This document shows, piece by piece, positions 1 to 8,933 of a stretch of 52,389 nt of DNA. The translations under genes and the position numbers were made by a program. This stretch comes from Nitrospira sp. (GTDB lineage: Bacteria; Nitrospirota; Thermodesulfovibrionia; Thermodesulfovibrionales; Dissulfurispiraceae): NCBI GenBank assembly GCA_002634385.1, contig NSJL01000025.1:1-52389 (forward strand), written 5' to 3'. The notes beneath the pieces are model-generated. The model was not told the DNA's origin. It did not search any database and worked only from the letters and a program-made list of their open reading frames with translations. How positions within the stretch are numbered: position 1 is the stretch's first letter; the number at the start of each line of letters is the position of its first letter.

Positions 1-1684
1 CCCATACCCCCACCACCAGCCGGTCGTCGAACCCGACGAACCAGGCATCGGAGAAATCGTTGGTGGTTCCTGTCTTCCCGTACACGGGCCTTCCCAGCTC
101 CTTTGCTTTGCTGGCCGTTCCCGTTTCCACCACCGCCCCCAGCAGTTCTTTCATCTTCTCTACTGTCTCGAGGGAAAGCACTTCCTCGGAACCGGAGTAC
201 ACCTCTTCCAGGGTAACGCCCTCCCTGGTGAGGATCCTCTCGTAGGAAACGGGCTCCATTCTCCTGCCGATGGCGAAGACCCCGTAGGCAGAGGTGAGCT
301 CCATGAGGGTAACATCGGAAGCGCCAAGGGCGAGGGGAAGGTAGGGGTGGAGGGTGCTTTTTATCCCGCATCTCCTGGCAAGGGTGATAACGGTATCGAG
401 CCCCACGGTATGGGCCAGACGGACTGTAGCGGTATTCAGGGAGAGGGCGAGGGCTTTTTTCAGGGTGACGGGACCGCGGTATTCCCCGTCATAATTCCGG
501 GGGGACCAGGAGAGGCCTGCCCGCGCCCCCGGGAAGGAAACAGGCTCGTCCAGGATGATGTCTTCCGTCGACATTCCCTTTTCGAGGGCGGTTATGTAGA
601 CGAAGGGTTTGAACGCGGAACCCGGCTGCCGGAGGGCAAGGGTCGCCCTGTTGAACTGGGTCTCCCAGAAATCGTTTCCTCCCACCATGGCCTTTATGTG
701 CCCGGTCTTCGGATCCAGGGCGATCAGGGCCGCCTGAATACCGGGGCCCACCCGTTTGCTGATCTCCCGTATCCCGTTCTGCACCGCTGTCTCAGCGTTT
801 TCCTGCAGGACGGAATCGATGGTGGAGTGGATGCGGAGACCGGACGTATAGATTTTTTCTCCGTAACGGGCCTCGAGCTGCTGCCTGAGGAACTCCACGA
901 AGTAGGGAGCGTTATATTTCCTGTTATGAGGAGCGGTGGGAAGGGGCTCTGCACCGGCCCTTTCGTATTCTTCCCGGGATATGAAGCCGCTCTGGAGCAT
1001 CTTCTTCAGCACCAGCTGCCGCCGGAACAAGGTCTTTTCCGGGTTCTTGAAAGGAGAATAGTGCGACGGGGCTTTCTGCAGACCCGCTATCATGGCGATC
1101 TCCCCCAGGGAAAGATCGTGGAGGGATTTCCCGAAGTAGGTCTGCGCCGCAGCCTCGATACCATAGGCACGTGCGCCGAAGTACGTCTTGTTCAGGTACA
1201 TGCCGAGTATTTCATCCTTGGTATAGCGCTTTTCAATCTGGGCGGAAATGATCGTCTCCTTTATCTTCCGCGCGACACTTTTCTCCGGCTTCAGAAAGAG
1301 CATCTTCGTCAATTGCTGGGTGATGGTGCTCCCGCCCTCCACGATGCTCCGCGCCATAATATCCTTATAAAAGGCGCGCAGGATGCCGATGAAATCCACC
1401 CCCGGATGGGAATAGAACCTCTGATCCTCAATGGCGATAAAGGCTTTTTTTACCCTGTCCGGGATCTTGTAGTGGGGGATGAAGTTCCTCCGCTCCAGGT
1501 AGAATTCCGCAAGGACGTTTCCATCGGAGGAGTAGACAAACGAGGACTCGATGGGGGTATACGTTTCGAGGGATCTCACTTCGGGAAGGTCGGAGAAGCT
1601 CCAGTACAGAAAACCGCCGAGTCCGCCGATGCATAGTGCAAGAAGGGGAAAAAGCAAAAAACGTGTCCACGTCGGGGAAGACAT
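1..1684 (-). CDS. mrcA: Penicillin-binding protein 1A, bifunctional transglycosylase/transpeptidase (C-terminus cut by window edge)
   Basis: Reading the minus strand from the ATG at 1684 gives an open frame that runs off the left edge after about 561 codons. One N-terminal membrane anchor (about residues 8-28) is followed by a GT51 glycosyltransferase domain with the EDQRFYSHPG motif (catalytic Glu near residue 86) and GGSTITQQLTK. The transpeptidase domain carries all three active-site motifs: SAFK (nucleophilic Ser), SLN and KTGT. Class A PBPs polymerise lipid II glycan strands and cross-link the stem peptides on the periplasmic face. The C-terminal part of the transpeptidase lies outside the window. 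A TATAAT box ends six bases before the ATG. AGAGG between them could be a weak Shine-Dalgarno site or merely part of a leaderless start. Gene identity is secure; mrcA is used in the broad PBP1A sense. Confidence 0.96.
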   Translation of the reverse strand, partial: MSSPTWTRFLLFPLLALCIGGLGGFLYWSFSDLPEVRSLETYTPIESSFVYSSDGNVLAEFYLERRNFIPHYKIPDRVKKAFIAIEDQRFYSHPGVDFIGILRAFYKDIMARSIVEGGSTITQQLTKMLFLKPEKSVARKIKETIISAQIEKRYTKDEILGMYLNKTYFGARAYGIEAAAQTYFGKSLHDLSLGEIAMIAGLQKAPSHYSPFKNPEKTLFRRQLVLKKMLQSGFISREEYERAGAEPLPTAPHNRKYNAPYFVEFLRQQLEARYGEKIYTSGLRIHSTIDSVLQENAETAVQNGIREISKRVGPGIQAALIALDPKTGHIKAMVGGNDFWETQFNRATLALRQPGSAFKPFVYITALEKGMSTEDIILDEPVSFPGARAGLSWSPRNYDGEYRGPVTLKKALALSLNTATVRLAHTVGLDTVITLARRCGIKSTLHPYLPLALGASDVTLMELTSAYGVFAIGRRMEPVSYERILTREGVTLEEVYSGSEEVLSLETVEKMKELLGAVVETGTASKAKELGRPVYGKTGTTNDFSDAWFVGFDDRLVVGVW

Positions 1685-1690
1685 GCCTCT

Positions 1691-1720
1691 ATTATACCAG
1701 CAAAGACGGAAACGCTGTAA
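1691..1720 (-). promoter_or_regulatory. Promoter of the PBP1A gene
   Basis: On the minus strand, TTACAG (1720-1715) is separated by 18 bases from TATAAT (1696-1691), which is preceded by TGG, making an extended -10. The ATG starts six bases after the box, so the predicted transcript start falls on or next to the start codon. The -35 lies only three bases from the end of the TIR element at 1724-1964. Confidence 0.6.
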
Positions 1721-1723
1721 ACT

Positions 1724-1964
1724 GGGTGTGTCTGCAAACTGCCTTCTGCTGCGACCGGCTGCAGAGTCCCCGGATCTTCGTTGTCCCGGGCACATCGTCC
1801 TCAACGGAGCGCTGCTCGGTTATTATCTCATCGGCGGGCGTTTTCGCTGCCCCAAAGAATCTTCGATTCTTCGGGGACCCCTGTTCTTTTTCCGGGGTCT
1901 TGGGACACCTTGCCCAGGAACCCTTCGCTCGGTCTCGCTATGAACCCAGTTTGCAGACACACCC
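1724..1964. repeat. 241-bp MITE-like element with 18-bp terminal inverted repeats, copy 1
   Basis: The ends are a perfect 18-bp inverted repeat (1724-1741, GGGTGTGTCTGCAAACTG, and its complement at 1947-1964). A TA dinucleotide follows the right end; the left flank is CT. No convincing ORF is inside. The interior resembles the interior of the element at 38889-39134 read in the opposite direction, including a hairpin of the type CCCCAAAGA...TCTTCGGGG near 1849-1880 followed by ACCCCTGTTCTT. This points to a small non-autonomous element of one family; no transposase is in the window. The remainder of the mrcA-uvrC spacer (1965-2111) is low-complexity CCTC/GAGG-rich sequence that shares the 17-base string GGGTATCCTCTTCTCTG with 36445-36465. 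I see no gene there. Confidence 0.7.
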
Positions 1965-2111
1965 TAGGGGTATCCTCTTCTCTGCGAGTGAATTCTTCCG
2001 TGATCTCAGGGGATCTCCTCATTCCCCTCCCTCGAGGTGAGAGGAGAAAGGGGAGGGTGTCCGGTCCCCTCAGAGGTCCCTTGTTTCAGAGTCCGTCACC
2101 CCGGAAATCTG

Positions 2112-2120
2112 TGATATAGT
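2112..2120 (+). promoter_or_regulatory. Extended -10 promoter of the uvrC operon
   Basis: TGATATAGT is an extended -10 box that ends six bases before the uvrC ATG at 2127. No good -35 hexamer is seen at 16-19 bases upstream, as is common for extended -10 promoters. There is no Shine-Dalgarno sequence before the ATG, so a leaderless message is predicted. Confidence 0.5.
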
Positions 2121-2126
2121 ATTCGT

Positions 2127-3905
2127 ATGATTTTAGAGCTTTCCCATGTCCCCCACAAACCGGGGGTCTATATCTTCAAAGGCCAGAAGGACAAGGTCCT
2201 CTATGTGGGCAAGGCCAAGGACCTGAGGAACCGCCTGCGGAGCTATTTTCAGGAGTCTTCCTCCCTTGAGCCGCGCAAGGTGGCGATGGTGAGAATGATC
2301 AAGGACTTCTCCTATATCGTCACGGGGAATGAGCTCGAGGCCCTTATTCTCGAGGCAAGCCTGATAAAGCGTCATAAGCCGAACTTCAATATTATCCTCC
2401 GCGATGACAAGAATTACCCTTATATCAAGCTGACCATCACCGAGGAATGGCCCCGGATCGAGGTGGTGCGGGGAATCAGGAGGGACGGAAACCTCTATTT
2501 CGGCCCGTATATACCCTCCCAGGCCATGTGGGAGGCCATCTCCTTCATCCGGAAGAACTTCCGCCTCAGGACCTGCAACTACCCCCTCGACAAGCCCATG
2601 CGGCCCTGCATCCAGTACCAGATGAAGAAATGTCCCGCTCCCTGCGCCGGCCTGGTGAGCAGGGAGGAGTACCGGGAAATTGTTGAGGAGGTGAAGCTCT
2701 TTCTTTCCGGAAAGAGGAGGGAGCTGCTGCAGAACCTCGAACAGAAGATGCATGCGCTCTCCGAAGAGATGCGCTACGAGGAGGCGGCCCAGGTGAGAGA
2801 CAGCATTTTCATGCTCCGGCGGGCGCTGGAATCCCAGAAGGTCCTTGCACCCGAGTTGGGGGATGTGGATGTCATCGGGTATCACCGTGAAGACGAAAGC
2901 GCGGTGGCCAGTGTCCTCTTCGTGAGGAACGGCATCCTCATCGGCGCCAAGGATTTCTTTATCGAAAAAGCCCTCCCGGATTCCGAAGGGGAGGTCATGC
3001 ACAGCTTCATAGAACTTTTTTATGCGAAGGAGATCGTTCCCGCACCCCTCATCATCGTCAATGTGCTCCCCGCGGACAGGACGGCCCTGCTCCAGTGGCT
3101 CGGGGAGAAGAGGGGCGGTGCGGTAGCCATCGAGGCGCCGAAGAGGGGCAAGAAGCGGGATCTCCTCCTCATGGCGGAGGAAAACGCGCTCCACCATGCC
3201 GAATCGAGGAGAAAGTCACTTGGCGACGGAATTCTGAAGGAGATCAGGGAGAAGCTGAAACTGTTGGCGATCCCCCGGTCCATAGGCGCCTTCGATGTCT
3301 CCACCATCCAGGGGAGCGAGTCGGTCGGCGCTTTTATCTACTGGGAGGGCGGGGATTTCAGGAAGGACCTGTACCGGCACCTGAAGATAAAGGAAGTGCA
3401 GGGAGTGGATGACTATTCCATGATGAAGGAGATCGTGGGGAGGACGCTGCGGGGTCTCGGGGACGCCGTTCCCGACCTCATTATCATCGACGGCGGGAAG
3501 GGGCAGCTCGAAGTTGCCCGGCAGGCTATGGAGGAGCTGGGCATCGATACCGAAATGGTGGGGATTGCAAAGAAGCCGGACAGGGCGGTACTGCTGAGCA
3601 ACGAGTTTATTGACCTTGAAGATAGAAATAAGGCATCATTATTCCTGAAAATGATACGGGACGAGGTCCACCGTTTTGCCGTGGAATTCCACCGGAAGAT
3701 GCGGGACCAGCGCTTCATGGCATCTCCCCTCGAAAGAATACCGGGAGTCGGCCGGACAAGGAGGCTCGAGCTGCTGAAGCGCTTCGGCAGCATTGACGGC
3801 ATCCGGAGTGCTTCAGTGGAAGAGATCGTCCGGATAAAGGGCTTCAACCGGAAGACCGCTGAACGCATTCTCGAAGAAGTGGCGAAAATTCATAAGGAGA
3901 GATGA
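2127..3905 (+). CDS. uvrC: Excinuclease ABC subunit C
   Basis: The 592-residue protein has the full UvrC architecture. An N-terminal GIY-YIG nuclease domain (about residues 10-95: GVYIF, VLYVGKAKDLRNRL, and the Glu of ALILEASLIK) makes the 3' incision. A UVR motif (about 200-235, EEMRYEEAAQVRDSI) binds UvrB. The RNase H-like C-terminal nuclease (FDVSTIQGSESVGA, DGGKGQLEVA, DEVHRFA) makes the 5' incision. The tandem helix-hairpin-helix end (IPGVGRTRRLELLKRF, IKGFNRKTAERI) binds DNA. It acts in cytoplasmic nucleotide excision repair with UvrA and UvrB, which are not in the window. The stop overlaps the next gene's ATG by four bases (ATGA), so translation is probably coupled. The length is normal for the family. 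Confidence 0.98.
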   Translation: MILELSHVPHKPGVYIFKGQKDKVLYVGKAKDLRNRLRSYFQESSSLEPRKVAMVRMIKDFSYIVTGNELEALILEASLIKRHKPNFNIILRDDKNYPYIKLTITEEWPRIEVVRGIRRDGNLYFGPYIPSQAMWEAISFIRKNFRLRTCNYPLDKPMRPCIQYQMKKCPAPCAGLVSREEYREIVEEVKLFLSGKRRELLQNLEQKMHALSEEMRYEEAAQVRDSIFMLRRALESQKVLAPELGDVDVIGYHREDESAVASVLFVRNGILIGAKDFFIEKALPDSEGEVMHSFIELFYAKEIVPAPLIIVNVLPADRTALLQWLGEKRGGAVAIEAPKRGKKRDLLLMAEENALHHAESRRKSLGDGILKEIREKLKLLAIPRSIGAFDVSTIQGSESVGAFIYWEGGDFRKDLYRHLKIKEVQGVDDYSMMKEIVGRTLRGLGDAVPDLIIIDGGKGQLEVARQAMEELGIDTEMVGIAKKPDRAVLLSNEFIDLEDRNKASLFLKMIRDEVHRFAVEFHRKMRDQRFMASPLERIPGVGRTRRLELLKRFGSIDGIRSASVEEIVRIKGFNRKTAERILEEVAKIHKER

Positions 3906-4840
3906 TGCATATTTATATTTCCGGCTCCCTGGCATATGACAGAATCATGGACTTCCCGGGGAGGTTTTCCGACCATATTCTGCCCGATAAGATACACATC
4001 CTGAATGTCTGTTTTACCGTAAACGGAATGATCGAGAAGTTCGGCGGCACCGCGGGCAATATCGCCTATTCCCTGGCCCTGCTCAACGAGAGGCCCATTA
4101 TCCTTGCCACCATCGGAAAGGACTACCGGAGCTACTTCGACTGGCTGAACAAGAACAGGATCTTGATCGAGGGGATAAAGGTCATCAACGAAGAGTTCAC
4201 TGCCGGCGCCTATATCACCACGGACCAGTCGGACAACCAGATCACGGGCTTCAACCCGGGAGCGATGAAGCACCCCTCCTGCTACCATTTCAAGAATGCG
4301 GGACCTGACAATTCCCTCGGGCTTATCGGTCCGGGGAACCTGACGGACATGAGCGAGTACGCCAAGGTGTACCGGAACAGGAATATTCCCTTCATCTGCG
4401 ACCCGGGGCAGTCCCTGACCGCATGGGACAGGGGTGCCTTCGTCGAATGGATACAGGGCTCGTCTATCCTGATTTCCAATGATTACGAGCTGGAGATGAT
4501 CATGAATATGACGGGAAGGGACAAGAGAGGGCTCCTGGACCTGACTGGGACGATCATTACCACCCTGGGTGAGAAAGGCTCCCTTATCACCACGGCGGAG
4601 TCCGAGACGGCGGTGTCCCCCGCGAAGGTACGGGACATTGTGGATCCCACCGGGGCAGGGGACGCTTACCGGGCGGGGCTGGTGAAAGGCCTGGTAATGG
4701 GAAAGGATCTGGAGACCGCGGCGCGGATGGGGTCGGTGACCGCTGCCTACGCAGTGGAGAACTACGGGACACAGGAACACCATTACACCTTCGCCGAGTT
4801 TGCGGAACGGTACCGGAGCAACTTTAACGACGCACTCTAG
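3902..4840 (+). CDS. PfkB-family (ribokinase-like) carbohydrate or nucleoside kinase
   Basis: This 312-residue protein carries both PfkB signatures: a Gly-rich substrate-side motif (residues 47-60, FGGTAGNIAYSLAL) and the ATP/anion-hole motif DPTGAGDAYRAG at 248-259, with Asp254 as the expected catalytic base. The family phosphorylates sugars or nucleosides in the cytoplasm. The GGTAGNIAYSLALL type of N-terminal motif is often seen in bacterial adenosine kinase-like members, so adenosine is a candidate substrate, but the sequence alone does not decide it. The ATG overlaps the uvrC stop. A gap of 65 bases separates it from the next kinase-fold gene. Family assignment is secure, substrate is unknown. 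Confidence 0.93.
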   Translation: MMHIYISGSLAYDRIMDFPGRFSDHILPDKIHILNVCFTVNGMIEKFGGTAGNIAYSLALLNERPIILATIGKDYRSYFDWLNKNRILIEGIKVINEEFTAGAYITTDQSDNQITGFNPGAMKHPSCYHFKNAGPDNSLGLIGPGNLTDMSEYAKVYRNRNIPFICDPGQSLTAWDRGAFVEWIQGSSILISNDYELEMIMNMTGRDKRGLLDLTGTIITTLGEKGSLITTAESETAVSPAKVRDIVDPTGAGDAYRAGLVKGLVMGKDLETAARMGSVTAAYAVENYGTQEHHYTFAEFAERYRSNFNDAL

Positions 4841-4905
4841 TGGATCATTAATTTTGCTTTGCAAGGTAGCTGCAGTTGTATCCCTAACCTCGTTCGGAGG
4901 GAGCC

Positions 4906-5997
4906 ATGATCAATGAAAAAGCGCTGAGGGAGTATCTTTTCAATGAGTTCAGAGGGGTGCGCCATGTGGATATCACCAAACTCGGCTCCGGGGTGCAGGG
5001 AGCGGGGTTTCTCGTTTCGGTGGTGACGGAAGAGGGGGAGCGCTCCTACGTGGTCAAAGCCCTCATTCCCGAAGGACTGGGGCATGACTATCCCTCCGAC
5101 AGGGCTGCCGTATTCCTCCTCGATCTGGATGAGTACAAGAACCTTCCCCGGCATGTGCGGGCGGTGGACGTCCTCGCGGAGTGGGGAGACGGAACCCTCC
5201 ACTCCATCGGCGGTGGAATCGAGTACTATCTGCTCATGGAGAGGGCGGAGGGAACGGATTATTTCAAGGATCTCTCCGGGTTTGCTGCAAAGGAGAGGCT
5301 CGACCCGCTGGACAGGGGGAAAATACGGGCGATGGCTGCCTATCTCGCCGGAATCCACGCCGTAAAGAAAGACTCCCGGGCGCTTTACTGGCGGAAAATA
5401 CGGGATACCGTCGGACACGGGGAGTGCCTCATGGGAGTGTTCGATACCTACCCCGACGGAACGCTGAGCTACCAGGAAATGGCGGAGATCGAGAAGGGAT
5501 GCGTGAACTGGAGGGCGCGGCTGAAACCGAAGTGCCACCGTCTCTCCATGATCCACGGGGACTTTCACCCGGGGAACATCTGGTTCACCTCCGGGGGGGA
5601 GCTCTCCGCGCCGGGTCAGGGGACGGGGTCCGCAACGGATTTTGTCCTTCTCGACAGGAGCCGCGGACCATGGGGAGACCCCGCGGACGATATCACCGCC
5701 CTCGCCATCAACTATATTTTTTTCTCGATCATCCGCCACGGGCACATCACCGGGCCATATTACGAGGGGCTTGCCCTTTTCTTCGAGGAATATGGTACCC
5801 TGTCCGGGGATGAAGAGCTCTATGAGGTGCTTGCCCCCTTCTTCGCTTTCCGGGGAGTGGTGGTGGCCAATCCCGTCTTCTATCCCGATATCAGCGAAGA
5901 GACCCGTGCAAAGCTCTTCTCTTTTGTCCGGAATGTCCTTGCCGCTGACCGCTTCGAGGTCGAAAAAGTAAACGCGTATATAGGAGTTGCCCGATGA
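4906..5997 (+). CDS. APH/choline-kinase-fold phosphotransferase
   Basis: The 363-residue protein has the aminoglycoside phosphotransferase (protein-kinase-like) fold. Lys51 in SYVVKAL is the likely ATP lysine. HGDFHPGN at 217-224 supplies the catalytic Asp219 and Asn224, and Asp250 in VLLDRSRG is the metal-binding Asp. Members phosphorylate small molecules (choline, homoserine, sugars, antibiotics), so family membership does not indicate resistance. GGAGGGAG precedes the ATG. The C-terminal 110 residues are helical and aromatic-rich (INYIFFSI, APFFAFRGV), probably the substrate lobe. It lies between a PfkB kinase and an HDOD protein, overlapping the latter by four bases. That suggests a shared operon role that cannot be named from sequence. 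Confidence 0.9.
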   Translation: MINEKALREYLFNEFRGVRHVDITKLGSGVQGAGFLVSVVTEEGERSYVVKALIPEGLGHDYPSDRAAVFLLDLDEYKNLPRHVRAVDVLAEWGDGTLHSIGGGIEYYLLMERAEGTDYFKDLSGFAAKERLDPLDRGKIRAMAAYLAGIHAVKKDSRALYWRKIRDTVGHGECLMGVFDTYPDGTLSYQEMAEIEKGCVNWRARLKPKCHRLSMIHGDFHPGNIWFTSGGELSAPGQGTGSATDFVLLDRSRGPWGDPADDITALAINYIFFSIIRHGHITGPYYEGLALFFEEYGTLSGDEELYEVLAPFFAFRGVVVANPVFYPDISEETRAKLFSFVRNVLAADRFEVEKVNAYIGVAR

Positions 5998-6827
5998 AGG
6001 GCCGGTTGTTTCAGAAGATTATGCTCGACGATATCGAGGTCCCCGGCATGCCGGATATTGCCGTGAAGGTCCTCTCCCTCCTTGAGGACGAGTACTGTTC
6101 CATGCGGAAGCTCGAGGCGGTCATCTTCGAAGACCCGTCCCTCACCACTGCGATCCTGAAGGTTGCCAATGCCCCCTTCTACAAAACGGGCAAGTCCATC
6201 AACACCCTGCCGGAGGCGATCATGGCCATCGGACTGCACAACCTCCTTGCCCTCGTTTCCATCATTTCGTTGACGAACCAGCTCAGCGGCAAGCACTTCG
6301 ACACCGCCCTGATGCGCCATGCCATGGCGGTTTCCTCTGCCGCAGCCCTGCTTGCGCAGGAGGGGAGAGGGGTGAAAAAAGAGGAAGCCCTTGTCGCCGG
6401 GCTGCTGCACGATATCGGAAAGACCATTCTCTCCTGCAATGCGCCGGAGCAGTACACAGTGATCAGGGACAGGTCGGTAAAGGAAAAGAGACCCTTCATA
6501 GAGATTGAAGATGAAGTGCTGGGTTTTAATCACTGCACCATCGGGAGCGTCCTTGCAAAGAAATGGAAGTTCCCGGCTCTCTACGAACATATCATCAGGA
6601 CACACCACGGCGAATCGGTGAAAAGCCCGGCAGGGCCGGAGCAGGTCTTATCCTGTGAGGAACGGCTTTGCTATGTCGTGCGGATTGCCGATACCCTGAC
6701 TCTCGCTGCGGGCATTGGCGTGGGAGAGCCTTCTGAAAAGAGGCTCGGGGATCTCCTGCGGGTTCTTGGGATCGATGCGGAGACCTATATCGGGATCAAG
6801 AGGAAAGTCGCCGCTGCCGGCTTCTGA
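5994..6827 (+). CDS. HDOD-domain signalling protein
   Basis: This 277-residue protein is one HDOD domain spanning most of its length (IEVPGMPDIAVKVLSLL, FEDPSLTTAILKVANAPFY, INTLPEAIMAIGL). It still keeps an HD pair in AGLLHDIGKTIL (residues 136-146). HDOD proteins are regulatory relatives of HD phosphohydrolases, found in signalling and stress responses. Most lack proven catalysis, and here the retained HD pair leaves activity open. The ATG overlaps the stop of the preceding phosphotransferase gene by four bases, so it is the last gene of the uvrC operon. The downstream genes are on the other strand. Confidence 0.92.
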   Translation: MKGRLFQKIMLDDIEVPGMPDIAVKVLSLLEDEYCSMRKLEAVIFEDPSLTTAILKVANAPFYKTGKSINTLPEAIMAIGLHNLLALVSIISLTNQLSGKHFDTALMRHAMAVSSAAALLAQEGRGVKKEEALVAGLLHDIGKTILSCNAPEQYTVIRDRSVKEKRPFIEIEDEVLGFNHCTIGSVLAKKWKFPALYEHIIRTHHGESVKSPAGPEQVLSCEERLCYVVRIADTLTLAAGIGVGEPSEKRLGDLLRVLGIDAETYIGIKRKVAAAGF

Positions 6828-6888
6828 AAGGGCGCCGTTTCTCCCCGCCCCCGTGCTCGGAATGCCCGTTTGGAGGTGTACTTCCCCG

Positions 6889-7566
6889 TTATGCACCATT
6901 GAAACGCATGTAGGTTTCCCAGATGAGCAGGAGCTCCCGGGTAGCCCTCAAATCCCCGGCGCAGTAGCGGGCGATCTCGATATGCCGTCCCGCATGGAAA
7001 AGGTCCCGTACTTCGTATCCGGTGATGCCGTCCGCTTTCGGGCTTTTGATATCGAAGGTCCTGCACCACATATCGAGACTGAACCGTCTCTTCGCCGCCC
7101 CGAAAAAGGTGAGCTGGTCGAGGAGGTCTATATGTGCTCCGTTATACCGGTTGGGCATGAGGTCCCGGGTGGGCTTCACCCTGTTCACCGCGGAGCGGAC
7201 GATGAGGAACGGACAGTCGAAGACCCTGCCGTTGAAGGTGACGAAACAGTTGTACGTCCTGACAGCGCTCCAGAACTTTTCGAGGATCTCTTTCTCCGTG
7301 CCGCTTTCGTATTTGATGCCGTCTTCCTCGAAGGGGAGGAGCGGATCCCCGGGGGTCTGGAAATAGACTGCTCCCTTGTTCGTATCGGGGTTCAGCATCC
7401 CGATGGCGACCACCTGTCCGGTAAGGGGATAGAAGGAGAGGCTCTCCCTGACTTTTGTCTCCTCTTCTTCTGTTGCGGCCCATTTGAGAAGGTACTCCCG
7501 GACGGAAGGATCCAGCGAGTCGAAATCCATCCCGACCGTTTCTATATCGAATATGACGCGACTCAT
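6889..7566 (-). CDS. Predicted 3'-5' exonuclease, PolB-like DEDDy superfamily
   Basis: The 225-residue protein begins with FDIET (Asp7, Glu9; motif ExoI). It has FNGRVFDCPFL in the middle (ExoII, Asn-Gly...Asp) and YCAGDLRAT near the end (ExoIII, Tyr-x3-Asp), the DEDDy set of metal-dependent 3'-5' exonucleases. It resembles the stand-alone proteins related to the DNA polymerase B proofreading domain (Pfam DNA_pol_B_exo2). The central insertion TEEEETKVRESLSFYPLTGQ is typical of that family. Substrate (DNA or RNA) is unknown. It is the last gene of the minus-strand block, 59 bases after ctpA. No clear Shine-Dalgarno site precedes the ATG. Confidence 0.88.
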   Translation of the reverse strand: MSRVIFDIETVGMDFDSLDPSVREYLLKWAATEEEETKVRESLSFYPLTGQVVAIGMLNPDTNKGAVYFQTPGDPLLPFEEDGIKYESGTEKEILEKFWSAVRTYNCFVTFNGRVFDCPFLIVRSAVNRVKPTRDLMPNRYNGAHIDLLDQLTFFGAAKRRFSLDMWCRTFDIKSPKADGITGYEVRDLFHAGRHIEIARYCAGDLRATRELLLIWETYMRFNGA

Positions 7567-7625
7567 TCTCGGTTGCAGGCTGCGGCTCCCCGCTGAATAA
7601 TCTCAGAGCGGCATGAGCCGCCGGC

Positions 7626-8921
7626 TCAGGCCGCTTTGTTGAACTTTTCGAAGACCTTCCAGGTCTTCAGGGTATCGATGGCCCGCTGAAGCTGAAGGTC
7701 ATCTTTTTCTTCCACTTCAAGGGGCGCGGTCTCCTTCTCGTCGGGACCTTCCGGCAGGCTCTCGTTCTTGAGGTGCCTTTCCAGGTCCTTTTCCCTGATC
7801 ACCGTATGGTTGCCTTTACCGTCCTTTGTCTCGAGCTTGACCACGATATCGGGAGAGATGCCGACGCTCTGAATGCTGACGCCCTTGGGAGTGTAGTACT
7901 TGGCGGTGGTAAGACGCAGCCCGGAACCGTCGCTGAGGGGGATGAGGCTCTGCACTGATCCCTTGCCGAAAGTCTGGACCCCGATAACAACGGCCCTGTT
8001 CCAATCTTTCAATGCCCCGGCCACGATCTCGGAAGCGCTGGCGCTGCCCTGGTTGACAAGGACGACCATGGGCATATCGGTGTAGTAGGGCGTATTCCCT
8101 TCCGTGCTGTACTCGACCTTATCACCGTTCCTGCCTTTTATGTATACCACCAGCTTCTTCGGCGGGAGGAACTGCTCGGAAACTTCCACTGCGCTGTTCA
8201 GCAGCCCTCCGGGGTTATTCCTGAGGTCGAGGATCAGGGAGGCCATCCCGTCCTTTTTCAGGCTCTTCAATGCGGCAGACAGGTCGGAGGCCGTTGATTC
8301 CTGGAACTGGGTAAGCTTTATATACCCGATGACGGAATCGATCATCTTCGCCTTCACGCTTTTGATTTTTATCGTATCTCTGACAAGGGTGAAGTCTTTC
8401 GGTTCTTTCCAGTCCTCCCGGATGATGGACAGGGTAATGGACGTCCCCTTTGCCCCCCGCATCTTGGAGACGGCATCGGTGATGCTCATATTTTTCGTGA
8501 GCTCTCCCGCAATTTTAATGATCTTATCTCCCGCCTTGAGTCCCGCCTTGTACGCGGGAGTATCTTCGATGGGTGCGATGACGGTGAGGACCGCGTCCTT
8601 TACGCCTATCTGGATTCCGAGCCCTCCGAATTCACCTTTGGTCTCCACCTGGAGTTCCTTGAAGGAGTCCGGAGTCATATAGCCGGAATGGGGATCGAGG
8701 GAAACCACCATCCCTTTGATCGCCCCGGCGATGAGGTCTTTTGTCTTCACTTCATCGACATAGTTCTTTTTTATCATCATAAGGACCTCGGTAAAGGTCC
8801 TCAACTCCTCATAGCTGCTCTGCGCGCTGACCGATGCCACTGTCCATCTCCCCACAAAGATGCCTGCAAGGGTGAGGGCCAGAATGACAAATATAAGGAT
8901 CCCTTTCTTCTTTTGCAACAT
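7626..8921 (-). CDS. ctpA: C-terminal processing peptidase, S41A family with PDZ domain
   Basis: The 431-residue protein has an N-terminal signal/anchor (residues 8-27), a PDZ domain (about 95-170, containing GLGIQIG and AYKAGLKAGDKII) and an S41 protease core. The catalytic dyad is visible as Ser295 in QGSASASEIV and Lys320 in TFGKGSVQ, separated by 25 residues as in tail-specific proteases. It cleaves periplasmic proteins near their C-termini. AGGGAGGA precedes the ATG. Only 12 bases separate it from the EnvC-like gene. A location next to a murein-hydrolase activator and FtsEX is a common arrangement and suggests a role in cell-wall turnover. The tail (about 365-431) is acidic and low complexity. 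Confidence 0.95.
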   Translation of the reverse strand: MLQKKKGILIFVILALTLAGIFVGRWTVASVSAQSSYEELRTFTEVLMMIKKNYVDEVKTKDLIAGAIKGMVVSLDPHSGYMTPDSFKELQVETKGEFGGLGIQIGVKDAVLTVIAPIEDTPAYKAGLKAGDKIIKIAGELTKNMSITDAVSKMRGAKGTSITLSIIREDWKEPKDFTLVRDTIKIKSVKAKMIDSVIGYIKLTQFQESTASDLSAALKSLKKDGMASLILDLRNNPGGLLNSAVEVSEQFLPPKKLVVYIKGRNGDKVEYSTEGNTPYYTDMPMVVLVNQGSASASEIVAGALKDWNRAVVIGVQTFGKGSVQSLIPLSDGSGLRLTTAKYYTPKGVSIQSVGISPDIVVKLETKDGKGNHTVIREKDLERHLKNESLPEGPDEKETAPLEVEEKDDLQLQRAIDTLKTWKVFEKFNKAA

Positions 8922-8933
8922 TTTTTCCTCCCT

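Noticed and set aside
347..1636. 429-residue plus-strand ORF opposite the PBP1A gene
   Set aside because: The minus strand carries a complete set of PBP1A motifs; the plus frame is Gly/Pro/Arg-rich and matches nothing.
4906..5997. Aminoglycoside resistance gene
   Set aside because: It shares the APH fold and HGDxxxxN motif, but the fold covers many small-molecule kinases and the operon gives no hint of resistance.
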